A DNA stretch of 23,227 bases, from positions 10,389 through 33,615 of the forward strand of contig AVPN01000890.1 of NCBI GenBank assembly GCA_000695325.1, written 5' to 3'. Within the stretch, counting starts at the first letter, position 1. The number at the start of each line of letters is the position of its first letter. The stretch comes from Pleurobrachia bachei (taxonomy: Eukaryota > Ctenophora > Tentaculata > Cydippida > Pleurobrachiidae). A model generated the notes under the pieces. That model saw only the letters and a program-made list of their open reading frames with translations. It was not told the origin of the DNA and ran no database searches. Shown here one piece after another: positions 1-11,100 of this stretch. A program made the position numbers and the translations under genes.

Positions 1-43
<43 letters not shown>

Positions 44-108
44 ATATCTATCTCTCTATCTCTCTATCTCTCTCTCTCTCTCTATCTATATATCTATCTC
101 TCTATCTT

Positions 109-158
<50 letters not shown>

Positions 159-180
159 CCCCTCTCTCTCTCTCTCTCCC
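1..180. repeat. TC/TATC microsatellite at left edge
   Basis: This is an almost pure pyrimidine run of (TC)n with interspersed TATC and TATA units and a short C-run near 155. It is low-complexity DNA with no coding content and continues beyond the left edge. Similar TC/GA tracts recur through the window, so expansion of this dinucleotide is a property of the genome rather than of this locus. Confidence 0.97.
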
Positions 181-534
181 TCAACATTTTCAGTAGATGG
201 CCACACTATAAAATAGAAATGCTATAGTTCTATGAAAGCACTAAGTATTTAGTAGCTAAAGCGCTGTTTAGTGTTTTTTAGTATTTTTTAGTTTCATAGT
301 CGGTTTGCTCTGGGCCAAACTTTTTCCCCGTCGTCAGATAGGGTATACTGACAGACGAACCAACTTCTACACGCGTAATAAGATACTTCCATACCCATTT
401 CACACATTATTAGACTGTAATTTTCCACCCCCTACTACAAAGGGGGACCAGTCATAAATGTAATTAGTGACTTGACGCAAGTGTCAGAATGATTACGATG
501 TCAACCTAATAAACTACCTAAAATTGATAGGTGT

Positions 535-1344
535 TCATTGGCGATGAACACAATATGCATTATAGCCAATTTGGATAAGTATTAATAGCGGGATTTTGTG
601 AGGACTGTGTGGGGTATGTATATACCCCGTGGGGTGAATCCTGTTAACGACTGGCCGATCATCAGTTAACTTCAGTTTCTCCAGTTCCTTCACGGGAATT
701 GTGACAGAACAGCAACGGTATTGGGCTAGGAACTGTTGAAAGAATCGCACTGAAAATGCCGCTTTCTCCTTATCTACTTGCAGAGACTTGTATCCCTCCA
801 AATTGACAGCGTCAAACTCAAAATAATACTCTGCCAGGCTGCTGTTAAACTCGAGCCGTAACCTATTCGTCCGGAACGATTTCTTGTTCAATTTGGGGAA
901 ACTAATTTTAGCTATGGAGTGTTGGTGGGGGTCAGCCTTCTCCTTGCTACTCCACAAAACCCTCCATCTTGAGAGATGTTTTGATGACATAACCGTTCCG
1001 TGATCACTGGCTAACACCCGAACTAGGGCCCCCGGACACAGGGTCTGCCACAGAGATAAACCCACTGGGTACACTGGTTCACGGAAGGAGACATCAATAA
1101 AATCGGTCCCACGGAACCAGTCAGGGGTATGTCCTATGGGTGGGAAGGAGCGGAAATACGGTAATTTGGTCCAATGGTCACCATATGTTCTGAATACAAC
1201 GCTTCGAGTGAAGTCACCATAGTTGCAATGAGTCGATTCGCCAATACAGTTGTCTGCCGAATAACAGTTTGTGGACATGAAACCATACTCGCTGCTGTAA
1301 TAGTTCAACTCAGAAACATATTGTGTTATGAGAGCGTCCCCCAT
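535..1344 (-). CDS. FBXL4: FBXL4-like N-terminal domain (partial gene)
   Basis: The 269-residue reading frame starts with a true ATG at 1344. It matches the N-terminal beta-sandwich (discoidin-like) region of FBXL4 from memory: residues 43-52 carry YGDFTRSVVFRTYG, followed by the PVYP block, the CPGALVRVLAS strand, the RWRVLWSS strand and the RLRLEFNSSLAEYYFEFDAV block. FBXL4 is an F-box/leucine-rich-repeat substrate receptor of SCF ubiquitin ligases at the mitochondrial outer membrane that limits BNIP3/NIX-driven mitophagy. The F-box and repeats (about 350 residues in vertebrates) are not seen here; the last 50 or so residues look non-homologous and may be intron read-through. A GT donor candidate (GTATAT) lies at about 625, so the remaining exons probably lie left of the window. 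A strong GTAAGT at about 1396 and a CTCTAG at about 1355 suggest a 42-base intron in the 5' leader. Identity is strong; the 3' boundary is uncertain. Confidence 0.85.
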   Translation of the reverse strand: MGDALITQYVSELNYYSSEYGFMSTNCYSADNCIGESTHCNYGDFTRSVVFRTYGDHWTKLPYFRSFPPIGHTPDWFRGTDFIDVSFREPVYPVGLSLWQTLCPGALVRVLASDHGTVMSSKHLSRWRVLWSSKEKADPHQHSIAKISFPKLNKKSFRTNRLRLEFNSSLAEYYFEFDAVNLEGYKSLQVDKEKAAFSVRFFQQFLAQYRCCSVTIPVKELEKLKLTDDRPVVNRIHPTGYIHTPHSPHKIPLLILIQIGYNAYCVHRQ

Positions 1345-1491
1345 CGGCCATAGACTAGAGGTTGGAAAACATTGAAATGTAAAGCATACAACTTACCATT
1401 CCAAAACCCTTGTTATTACATTACCATTTTCATTATATTACAGTAAAATGTGAAAATATAATACAATTTGTACAAGCTGATAATAAACAGG

Positions 1492-1800
1492 TTATATACA
1501 TGCATCGCGGACAAGTTGAACTCGCTCCATGATTGCCGTTTCTAGCCAGATTTGCTCACTAACTAATTTCTGTAACATTGTCTGTAGTTCTTCAGTGGAG
1601 TATTGCGCCCACTTTTCAGTACATGTCACACATTTTTCATTGGTTCTGTTCCATAATTTTTGCAATGGATTTGGCAAATCACAGCCCATCTCTTCGCTCA
1701 CTGACATCTGGTGGAACTTTTTTAGAACTGGCCGTAGACGTTTTCTGACGAACTCTCCCCTGTATAGACTTTGTAGTTGTACAACCGTATCTTCGTTCAT
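1492..1800 (-). CDS. small IQ-motif protein, IQCC-like
   Basis: This is a 102-residue frame with a real ATG at 1800; an in-frame TAG lies two codons upstream, so this start is forced unless the TGTAG is a splice acceptor. Residues 9-22 (LQSLYRGEFVRKRL) fit the calmodulin-binding IQ consensus exactly. The C-terminal 35 residues form an amphipathic helix with the pattern L..L...L..E.IWL..AI..R, resembling the short helical region of IQ domain-containing protein C (IQCC). Four cysteines occur, two of them in a CVTC pair near residue 60. The function of IQCC is poorly known, so calmodulin binding is the only role to infer. It lies about 150 bases upstream of the FBXL4-like gene on the same strand. 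It could be one exon of a longer protein, since GTATAT follows at the stop codon. Confidence 0.5.
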   Translation of the reverse strand: MNEDTVVQLQSLYRGEFVRKRLRPVLKKFHQMSVSEEMGCDLPNPLQKLWNRTNEKCVTCTEKWAQYSTEELQTMLQKLVSEQIWLETAIMERVQLVRDACI

Positions 1801-2765
1801 TTTCTACAGTGAAAATAGTTAATCAAAACTCCCCTTTGATTCTACAATCGCCGGGAGACGGTAAGCCACGAACGGTATTGGTGAATGCGGGACGTCGAAC
1901 GGTACTGTCGGCTGTCGCGTTGATAGAAAATGCCATCAGTAATAACGGTTACTAACTCAGAAGAATATGCAGCTTTTCGATGGTGGTCCGAGCTTTTAAT
2001 GTGCTAAAAAGTACCGAGAGAGGCGCTTTTCATCTTTTTGGATCCAAAAAATTTAAAATGAACACACAAAATAAATGTTGCGCCGAGCAATTCAATACAA
2101 ACGCGCGTAACTTTTCTTACTTACGCGCGGCTCTAAATTTGCGCGTACCAAAATAAGCGCTGGAAAGTGTCCCCAATTGTTTTGGACTGATAAAAACAAA
2201 GACTTTAGCAATTTATCCATAAAAAGGGGAGGGGAATTGTCAATTGAATGTCATTTCTATATAATTTGTCAATGTCAACAAAAAATAGCATGACATGAGA
2301 TTGAGCCTTCTGTTCACAATCGTGTCGTGCAAACAATAACATACATTCACACATGTCTGCATCACACTGTTTATAGTTATAGTTTTCGGATATTTTAAAA
2401 TTTAATCAAACTCTCTGACTCTAACTATGTAGTCCAATTGAGGTGTATTCCCGTGATTCCCAGCTCTAGTATAGCTATCCTTGGATAGAGTTTCATGTTT
2501 CGGACAACTTGTTTTGCTTCTTCTGAGCTGGTTCACAACTGTACAACTGTAGATAATTACCTGTAATTAAGGGGTGTAATTAGAATTTTCATCGAGTATA
2601 ATAATAAGAGTAATACGTTTTTGCAAACTTAGGATTTGCTATAGGTCCTTTGACAAGCGTGTGGATAGATTGTATACGTATTGCCATTGCCCATTGGATT
2701 TTCTATTATACTCTGTACCAAGTAGCTCAGCTAACTTCTAAACATATCTTTCCCTCCCTCTCCCT

Positions 2766-2811
<46 letters not shown>

Positions 2812-4690
2812 CACTCCCTCTGTCACATTACAAGGTATAAAATTCCTATCCTGACAAGCTACTAAGCTAGGCGTACGCCGGCCATCTAATCAGTGATTGA
2901 ATGTATCCTACTATCCTACTATCCCGGTGCTGTATGATCCTATCCTCCTTGCGAACACATACGCACGTCACATACTGACTGAGAGAGGAGGGAGAGATAC
3001 ATACAGAATTTGGTAAGAAGATAGATAGAACTGGTAGATACAGATTACTGTTATGCGCTGGCCACCGCGGGTTGTGTCTAGTTTAGCTAATAAATACATC
3101 ATAAAATTTAATTTATAGCCAGTTCCCTAGTTCGAGTTTACATCAGTTTCTAAATTTATCGCCTTACATCATACAAAATGGGGGGGGGAGGGGGGGGTTA
3201 GATGATTAGAAGCAAGAACTTCTGTACTACTAGCACTGCATGCTGTCTAGTACAGCTGTGGCACTGGTTTACTGGTTCAAGACTGTGAGAATCTATGAAA
3301 TCAAGGGTACAGAAACCTTTTTTCATGGTTGATCTGTCGGCGCCGATAGTCCGATGCTGTCATTTTAACCCTTTGAGGCCCAGAGGGTCATATATGTCCA
3401 AAAGTTTTAATCGTATAGGAATCTACTTTTAATTTTAATTGTCTCCTTCTGTAGCAGTGTCTGATTGCAATGTCTGAAATAATATTAGTAGTTCATCGCT
3501 TTTGACAAGCTATGGCGCAATGAAATTTAAGCGTCTTCGTGACGTCAAAACGATTTAATAGAATATGAGACCCCAATCTTCTTTTTCTTCTTCTTTTATA
3601 GTCATGATCTCTCTTTCCAATCTCTCTAGCTCTTTCTCTTGCCCCCACTACTGCATCTCCCTGATTTGCGTTACTTTGTCTTGAATCTCTCACGGTTACT
3701 TTCAACCAAATGTCCCCTAAAGTAGCCATGTAAAGAGAGAGAAAGAGAGAGGGGGAGAGAGTGAGAGGTATAAAGAGACAAAATCTCTAACTAAACCTCT
3801 CGCTCCCATTTCTCTAACCACGACCGCGTTACTCTCCCAATTCCCTGAAACTCCGCATCTTATTATCTGGTAGAAAGCTTCAAGCTTCTAAACTACATGT
3901 CACTCTTATCAGCCGGTTCGTCGTGGGCGGTAGGTAAGGAGAGGACGCGGGAACATCAAACTCAGTTGCTTACAGTGCCTCCCTTCTTTGCTCCCTCCCT
4001 CCATTGCTTTGTAATGAGTCTCTAGCCTTAACTACTCACTGCAGCACTCTGCCATATGTGCCTCGATATTTGTTCTCTCTCTCTCTCTCTCACTCTCAAG
4101 TACCAGTGTCTTTCTCTCTCATTCACTTTCTCTTTCTTAATCCCTCCCTCCGCTTTCTCCCTATCCCTCTCTCTCACTTGCACTCCCTCTCCTCAAATAT
4201 TCACTCTCTGCAGCAGCAGTGTCAATGAAATTGTTGTTTTGCGGCTTGTCAATAACTTAGCTAATTGTTTTTGTCTCCTTCTTTTTACAAAAAATGTGAT
4301 TTGTTCTTCACTGTGAATAAAAAATATGAAATGCAATAATTGTTAAAAATTTCTGGCAAATATTTTCTTGAAGTTGCCCTTTTTCTCTCTGTCACCACGC
4401 CCCACAACGACCAGCAGAGAGATATGAGAAGGGTTAAACAACTAGAAGCCTAGAAAGTATGTTTACTGCCTGATGCAGTACCCCGTTTTTAGTTTTATTT
4501 AGAGTACCAGGAACTACCAAAATCCAAATAATATCACTACTCATATTATTTGGGTTCCAGTGGAGCCTGACGATTTATTTCACGTCAGAGATTCCATGAA
4601 ACATATATGTTGCGTCCAAAATACAGTTGTATTACTTCGTTGTGAGCATTATATCAGTATCTAAGTCTAACCCACCCTCGCCTTCCCTCT
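1801..4690. other. non-coding intergenic stretch with microsatellites
   Basis: No convincing exon is seen on either strand. It holds TC tracts at about 2745-2815 and 4068-4215, a G-run at about 3178-3198, GA tracts at about 3732-3770 and a CGCG-rich patch at about 2100-2155 (ACGCGCGTAA and TTACGCGCGG form a short inverted pair). Open frames here are made of leucine/serine low-complexity translations of the repeats. The last 100 bases, ending in CCCTCTAG just before the GPCR start codon, may contain a 5' leader intron acceptor. Confidence 0.7.
2745..2822. repeat. TC microsatellite
   Basis: It starts as CCCTC repeats and passes into a pure (TC)n run, then a degenerate CTC tail. The frame across it translates to Ser-Leu repeats only. 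Confidence 0.9.
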
Positions 4691-4694
4691 AGCT

Positions 4695-6026
4695 ATGATG
4701 CAAGTTAATCTAACATCTCTGGTGGGAGAAACACCAACATCAAACACATACACCATTCTCAGTCTAACCCTCCTAACCTGCTCCCTCCTTCTCAACTCTC
4801 TCCTACTATTTGGATCCCACACCAAACAGGCCCTCAAATCAGACCCCTCCACAGTTCTTCTCTTAGAAAGCCTTGCAGTTACAGACATTTTAATCACCAT
4901 CTCCCACGTCCTACCCGTCTCTCTGACCTCTATAATGGGTGGTTGGTCTCTAGGTGGTGTTGGCTGTGCGGTGACCGCCACAACAACCCTAATAGACATG
5001 GAAAACCTCGAGGAAGAGCACCGACCCTATAGGGAAGTGGCCCTCAGACTTATCATTATCAGGAGGAAGGGGAGCAGAGAAGAGATACGGAGAGCTCACA
5101 AGAACAACCAAACGAGGATCACTTTGGTTGTTCTGCTCCTAATGCCACTCCCACCCGTTCTGCTGACACTACTGGAGCCCGCATCCAAGATCCTGTACAT
5201 GGGGAAGTTAAGGTGTTGTGTTAGTGAGGCTGAGGGTCCTGTTATTGGATATATCATTACCTCATACCTCATTCTACCTGGACTTGTTATACTGTTTTGC
5301 AATGGGGTCATATTTGTGAAGATTGTGGCTATTAAACTGAGATCTAAACGAAGGATAGGGTTTTTTGTCGGAGACTCTAGTCGATAGTCGGGGCCCAGGG
5401 ACCGTGGATTTGCCTGAGTTGCGAAGATAAAATCCTCCACCTACATAACAATTTTACTGATCTGCGGGGCTTTCCTGTTGTGCTACACACCCCTAGTTTG
5501 GGTAGTTGGCCGGGGTGAGTTCTTCCACCAAAGTAAGGGGACCTGGGCCATGTCAATCCTATCCCTGATCGTGATCACTAACCCCGTCCTCTATACCTTC
5601 TCTAACATGAGATACAGACGGTATGTGTGGAGTGTGATCTGCTGTCGTCCCTTCCCTCCCGATATTAACACCCGCTCAACACCCGACCTGCTCTTCAACG
5701 ACACCATTAGCAAGTTTTTCTCCAACACCACACCCAGACACCGGAAGATATCAGCTATGAGTGTAACCCAGAGCCGCTCTTCAATGTCCTCCATACCTAA
5801 CAGGACACCTGGCCGGAAAGACTCAAGGACACCTAGGCCATGTGAGCTGTTCCTAAGGGCATCCCCAAGGAGTCCCAGTGAGACGTCCCTGTGCGGGGTT
5901 TCCCAGGTGATCCAATCTAAACCTATCACCACCACACCCCTGAAATCGGCTAGTTGGGCCTTTCCTACTGCAAATAAAACTGTGAGCGAGGCTCCGTTGA
6001 GGCGTCAGTTGACGGCTGAAAAGTGA
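4695..6026 (+). CDS. class A (rhodopsin-like) GPCR, two exons, junction unresolved
   Basis: Part 1 (4695-about 5380) holds TM1 with the conserved Asn in LLNSLLLFG, TM2 with the LAVTD aspartate, a Trp then Cys in loop 1 (GGWSLGGVGC), TM4, an ECL2 cysteine (RCCVSEA) and TM5 with its proline (LILPGLVI). Part 2 is in another frame and open from 5418: TM6 carries CYTP in place of CWxP, TM7 has NPVLY (the NPxxY motif), then helix 8 with a CC palmitoylation candidate and a tail of about 140 residues rich in Ser/Thr/Pro. The TGA at 5415-5417 and the frame change require a short intron; GT at 5380 with AG ending at 5418 restores the frame but leaves only 39 bases. TM3 is abnormal: 19 rather than 25 residues separate the loop cysteine from an HRPY in the DRY position, with an acidic run (DMENLEEE) inside. 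The ligand cannot be predicted. It is either a noncanonical receptor or a decaying one. Confidence 0.75.
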
Positions 6027-6422
6027 TTATATTCTTGTGTCCATATAATATGTATTTTTATTTTCCAGCTGGTATGAAACAGCTTTCAACAACAACCGAG
6101 CACTCACTTCTTGAGCTCTAATATAATGGAAAACTAACTGACACTCTCACTACTAGGTGCGAACATATTCACCCCTCTAGAAAACACATAGTGCACAGTG
6201 GAATTCAGATATATCACATAGCACAGTAAATGGAATTCAGATATTATATATATATATATAATATATATCTTTACCGAGAGAGAAATGATACCGCCGCTAC
6301 TAGCTCTTGATGAGACCTAGCAAGAGACCTAATTGGTATATACTGTACAAGGCTCTTGCTATGTGAATTGTGAATTCCTAACAGCATTCCCGTAGACTTA
6401 GAGTAGACAGACTCAGATCATT

Positions 6423-6561
6423 ATATCCCCTAACTCAACATTCTACAAGTACAAATATGATTATTGATTAATGCTAAGTACATGGTATCATGATTATGAT
6501 ATCGATATGTTATCATGATGTAATATGTATCATGTTTGTAGAATGTTGAGCTAGGGGATAT
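6423..6561. repeat. inverted repeat, 26-base arms
   Basis: The left arm at 6423-6448 (ATATCCCCTAACTCAACATT...) pairs with the right arm at 6536-6561 (...GAGCTAGGGGATAT) with one mismatch. The centre is AT-rich with repeated ATCATGAT motifs that can also pair. The size and shape suit a short foldback element or a degraded MITE; no target duplication is obvious. Confidence 0.7.
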
Positions 6562-7414
6562 TGTGACCATGACCGTGATATAAGATATGACCCCCATTCT
6601 CACTTCTCAGGAATAATTTTCGAGAAAAACACGTCCATATCTCATTTCCCCCAATACAATTCGCATATGTGAGAGATATGGAAAAAGAGAAAAAGAGAGA
6701 GAAAGTGAGAGTGAGAGAGATACAGAGAAAGACAGCTATCGACCGCCCACGCACCTACACACTCTGCATTATAGGATATGCAAACCTTTCCTCTCAAGCT
6801 GCTATTTGAAACTCGTCTTTCAGTGCGTTATTTAGTAACTTTGTCATGCAAACCATCCGCCTGGCTTGCTTTGGGGTGGGGTACGAGACTCGGGAGGTTA
6901 AATTTTAATAGATTTTATATGTCTAGTCAGAATCAGATACCACTTATACCTGATCTTTGGTTATACTGGACAGGATAAATGAATGGTATAGAAGCATGAT
7001 GATCTGCCTGACTGCCTGATCAGAGTTCGATAGAACACCGAACGGTAGTGCAGAGTGCTTCGTCATATTGGCCGCCCGCAAAGCACCGTCAGTGGTATTT
7101 TGAGGGATCGTGAATTGATTTACTCGGGAGGGTATTATGCAGAAAAGAATGGTTGATCAATTGACGTCAGTTGGTTTAATGTTTCGTCGGGTATTTTGGC
7201 TTGAAAGGCTTATTTCGAAGAGGGTTGGTGGTGGGGCGAGACTCGGAAGTCGTAAGAAAGAGCGGTTCATGTAGACAAATGCCCTCGGCTGGTCATTAAA
7301 ATATGAATTATAAAGCCCGTCACTTTCCAAAGTGACGGAATTTTGTACGAGGTGCAACGAAATCATCGGCAATATATAATTGGGGTGTCACAATATGCCA
7401 GTGGATGTGTCACT

Positions 7415-7540
7415 TTCTTTTCTTTCTCGCATTCTCTCTATTGCATTATGATTATCTATCTCTCACTTTCTCTCTCCTTTTCTTTTTTTCTCTCTATCTC
7501 CCTTTCTTTTTTCTCTATCTCTCTCCCTGTCTCTCTCGCC
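7415..7540. repeat. TC-rich microsatellite
   Basis: This is an imperfect CTCTTT/TCTC tract. Two overlapping open frames through it encode only Ser/Leu/Phe runs and are not genes. Confidence 0.85.
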
Positions 7541-7679
7541 CCTCTTGTTCTGAGTCGATGCTGGTAATAATACTGGGTTATTCCCCTACACTTTGTCAAG
7601 AATAATGGAGGGGTGCTCTTAGAAGGAACTTTTAAATTCTCGGAAAATAGAGCTCTCCTCTGAGACTGCCTGTTAGCAA

Positions 7680-8013
7680 TATTGACTTACTTGACTTATG
7701 GCGAGTGGTATTCTCGAACACTGTAGGTAAGTTTTCGCCATAAGTCTCGGTCAGCCATCATTGAAGCTATCTCGTCTATTCTTTTCACTCCTGTGTCCCT
7801 TCGTATGGTGTCCACGAAAGTAAGTTTAGGTCTCCCTCTCTTAGTTTTACCATGAGAGGGTTCCCATAACAGCACTGAGTGTAAAGTTAGTTCTGGGTGT
7901 CGGCAATATATACCAGCTGAATACAGAATGCTCATTTTCAACTCTTCAATACGACCCCTATCGAAACTTTTTACTGATGAACCCTCTTCTAGATACCCAG
8001 TGATCCAATACAT
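7680..8013 (-). mobile_element. LINE (non-LTR retrotransposon) 3' end fragment
   Basis: A 105-codon open frame (7696-8013) encodes the tail that follows the reverse transcriptase in many invertebrate LINEs. The visible marks are CRHPEL, LLWEPSHGKTKRGRPKLTF, DTIRRDTG and MMADRDLWRKL, the familiar 'LWEP.HG..RRGRP...DTLRRDTG....L..DRD.WR' signature. The stop is followed by a short 3' end with AAGTCAAGTAAGTCA, like the simple-repeat tails of CR1/RTE-type elements. No reverse transcriptase core or endonuclease is present, so it is a 5'-truncated copy, as is usual for LINE insertion. The frame is uninterrupted, which suggests a fairly young insertion. It lies 180 bases upstream of the ferroportin-like start, on the opposite strand. 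The clade was not resolved. Confidence 0.8.
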
Positions 8014-8194
8014 ACCCTAAAACGACACCCTAAACTTCCCTTAGCTGCCACTGAATCGCTTGAACGCCCCATCTAACACACCAATACTGATCACAACCTA
8101 ACACAACCTAACAAATCTTATCGTCTGATCTAGCTCCCTCTTCAATACCACTAACAAATATCTTCTGATCTAGCTCCCCCTGATCACCACCACC

Positions 8195-11100
8195 ATGCCG
8201 GGCTCCTCGGTTGCTCAATTCATCTTTGTGATGTGTTGCAGCAGTGTCACAGGTCTCTCCTACCTTCTCTCCTACTGTTACATTCTCATAATGTCCCGGT
8301 TCCTGGGGCAGAAGAGTGCAAACAGTGATATCTCTCTGGCACTCATTCTTCAGTGGATCTTCTGTGCCATATTTGCACACTTCATCGCCTCTTTCTACAA
8401 TAAAATCAGGTACTACAGTCTGCTGATCTTGAACATCACAGGTGATTTCCTAATGCTAGTGTAACAGCTTTTGTTATTGTTAATGGACACGAATTGTTGA
8501 AAGTTGAGTGTGACAATAATGAGTCTTGAGTGTAGTTGGAAATGAGCCTAGAAATTATAGCTAATAGAGAGGTCATTGTATCTACAGTGTAGATTCTACA
8601 CTGATTGCTGTATTATTCAAGCACGGGCTCATCACCCACGTGGGCCGTTAAAAAAATTTAAAAAACGCATGACCCATGACTCGACCCACTAAACCCCCCA
8701 CTTCCCCCATGCAGACGAGATACAACTGCTACTGTGTTGGTGGGTATCCACACGGGTGTGTTTCTAGCACTGGTTATAGGGGCAGTAGTGGTGGATCAGA
8801 CGGAGGATATGGCGTTGGCAGGGTGGGCCCTCGTTATGGCACTTGCTGCTGAAGTCATCATGAAGATCACCATGGAGATTAAGTGGCACCGTTGGTGCTC
8901 TCTAACCTAAGATCTCCATTGATTCCCCCAAACCAATAACACGAGGTATTGGATTCTCGAGGTAACTAGTGGGTAACTAGGGGGTAACTAGGGATAACCA
9001 ATACCACGAGGGATTGGATTCTAGAGGTAACTATTATAGGGGTAACTAGGGGGTAACCAATACCACGAGGGATTGGATTCTAGAGGTAACTAGGGGGTAA
9101 TTACTAATTAGGGGCTGGGGTAAAATTTGAAATACATATTTGCCGGTCTGGCATTAAAATAATCTCTAGGACTCTAGAAGATATTATGTAGGATACTTGA
9201 CATATATATGTCAGGAGTCTAGACCACTTAGTGCTCTCCAACCATAGGCATTTGAAGGGTATAGATCATGGCGGCTCGTTAAGAACTGCTTGTACTGCAA
9301 TATTTTGTTCGGTAAAATATAGAAAGAGAGGTTGACAGGTTTAAAATAAAAGTAAAAGGGGTTGGGGTTACTGCATACTGCATAGTCTAGCCCTTTGGGG
9401 ACGATAAGCCCCCTGTCGACAGAATTCTCTAAAACTTTCTGGAGACACTCACTTTGAACCTACTTGAACGCAGGAAAAGGAATTTTGGTTCTACCACCTG
9501 TATTTCTATTGGGTCACCTGTGACCCAATCGTCCCCTAACGCTAAAATAGGAATTGAGATTTTGCCGCTATTTTGCCCGATAACTCGAAAACCGCTCATT
9601 TTAGACCCTATGTTTGTTCATAACACTTATATAAACCCGGCCATTCTGCACAGTTTGCACACCCTATGGGCCTCGCTATCTCATCTGTAGCCGATTTTAG
9701 AATTTCAAAATTGGCCGAGATGAAAAATTTTCTGAAGGAGCACGGATCTCAAAAATTTTTTCATCGACTCCCTAAGATGTTGAGATAACAAGGATGGAGT
9801 CGGTTAGTCGCTAGCACCTGTTTAAAAAATGCCGTTTTGGACTTTTATCGGGGGCCATTCCTTTAGAAATGCTCGTAAAATGCAAATTCCTGTTTTAGCG
9901 TTAGGGGACGATTGGGTCACAGGTGACCCAATAGAAATACAGGTGGTAGAACCAAAATTCCTTTTCCTGCGTTCAAGTAGGTTCAAAGTGAGTGTCTCCA
10001 GAAAGTTTTAGAGAATTCTGTCGACATGGGGCTTATCGTCCCCAAAGGGTTAATGATGATTTTTGTTTTGAAATTAAGCAAAAACTTTTACTTTATCTTG
10101 TATCTTAATAAAAAGTACCTTGACTTTTGAACAAATAATATTCTTTGGCAGCGCCGCCTTTGTCTCACTAAGTTAGTAATGATATCACAGCTTCTTCACA
10201 TAAAAGAGGGTTTCCAAATCAGCCAAGTATAATCCAGAATGGGAATGATGTCATGCTTTCCATATTATCATTGGTTTTGAATAGGTGGGGTAGAGGGATG
10301 AGTTGTACATATCGTGCTGTAGTTTTTAGTTTATATTCAGGCAGCAGTTCAATGCCAGCTGCAGCAACACTGTACTAGACAGCTAAATTCCAACCTATGA
10401 TTTTAATCACACGCACATGTACAGGTACAGTAATAAATTCAATTCGCCACCCAAGAGACGGATTGAAGTTAAAGCATTTTAAAGCCATTTTAAAGCCATG
10501 TCGAGTCATATAAACCATATTTCTGAAGCTGTCTCCTATATTTCTGGAGTTCTGTCTCAAGGATTGTCTACATATATTACTGCTGCAGGTGTCAACGTCA
10601 ATTGGGTCACGCGTAGAGATGCAGACGATAGCTAGCTCTAAAGAATGGGGCCGGTATAAAAATGGGTTGTGCAGGGGTCTTACTACTACTACGAGTGCCT
10701 GGGCTTGCCTACGGCAAGCCCACAAGGGACTATCGCAAGGCGATATCGCCGGCAATAGAAAAGAATCCTCCCGCCATCCCCATCGCATGGAACTGCCATC
10801 TGACAGGGATTCACAATATAATGGGCGATTTTGGGTGAGGCTCTTCTCGAGGTTGTGCTAGTCCTGTGTGGTATTTTAGCAATACGGATTAGATTTGAGC
10901 TTGTACCACAAAATTTTCTCCCGATCATTATTAATATATCTGTATCGACAGACAAGTAATTAGTTAATGGATAGGATATGTGAGATCTATCTGTCTGCTT
11001 CGGTCCACTTAGATCCAATTAGGTAAGAATGCTAAACTAGCAAGGATTTGTTCTCAGTCCACAGTTTTGTTTAGTATGTATATATTGGTGGTGGGCGGGG

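Larger units (their letters stand above)
6027..7679. other. non-coding stretch between GPCR and LINE remnant
   Basis: It contains an alternating AT stretch at about 6240-6270, an inverted repeat at 6423-6561, GA-rich DNA at about 6670-6730 and a TC tract at about 7415-7535. The open frames here are short or low in complexity and show no recognisable domain. Confidence 0.65.

Noticed and set aside
4004-4316. Overlapping Ser/Leu-rich open frames
   Set aside because: They are translations of TC microsatellites with no initiation or splice context.
4667-4999. Open frames antisense to the GPCR (also 5096-5440 and 5591-5935)
   Set aside because: The opposite strand carries a clear GPCR with conserved helix motifs; these are shadows.
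8933-9110. Direct repeats considered as a CRISPR-like array
   Set aside because: The units are contiguous with variable sub-repeats and have no unique spacers, in a eukaryotic intron; this is a minisatellite.
9454-10011. Open frames inside the inverted-repeat element
   Set aside because: Two frames are mirror images of the inverted arms and the peptides resemble no transposase.
10375-11018. Three overlapping frames of 90-137 residues
   Set aside because: They sit in hairpin-rich intronic DNA, overlap on both strands and show no domain or codon-like composition.
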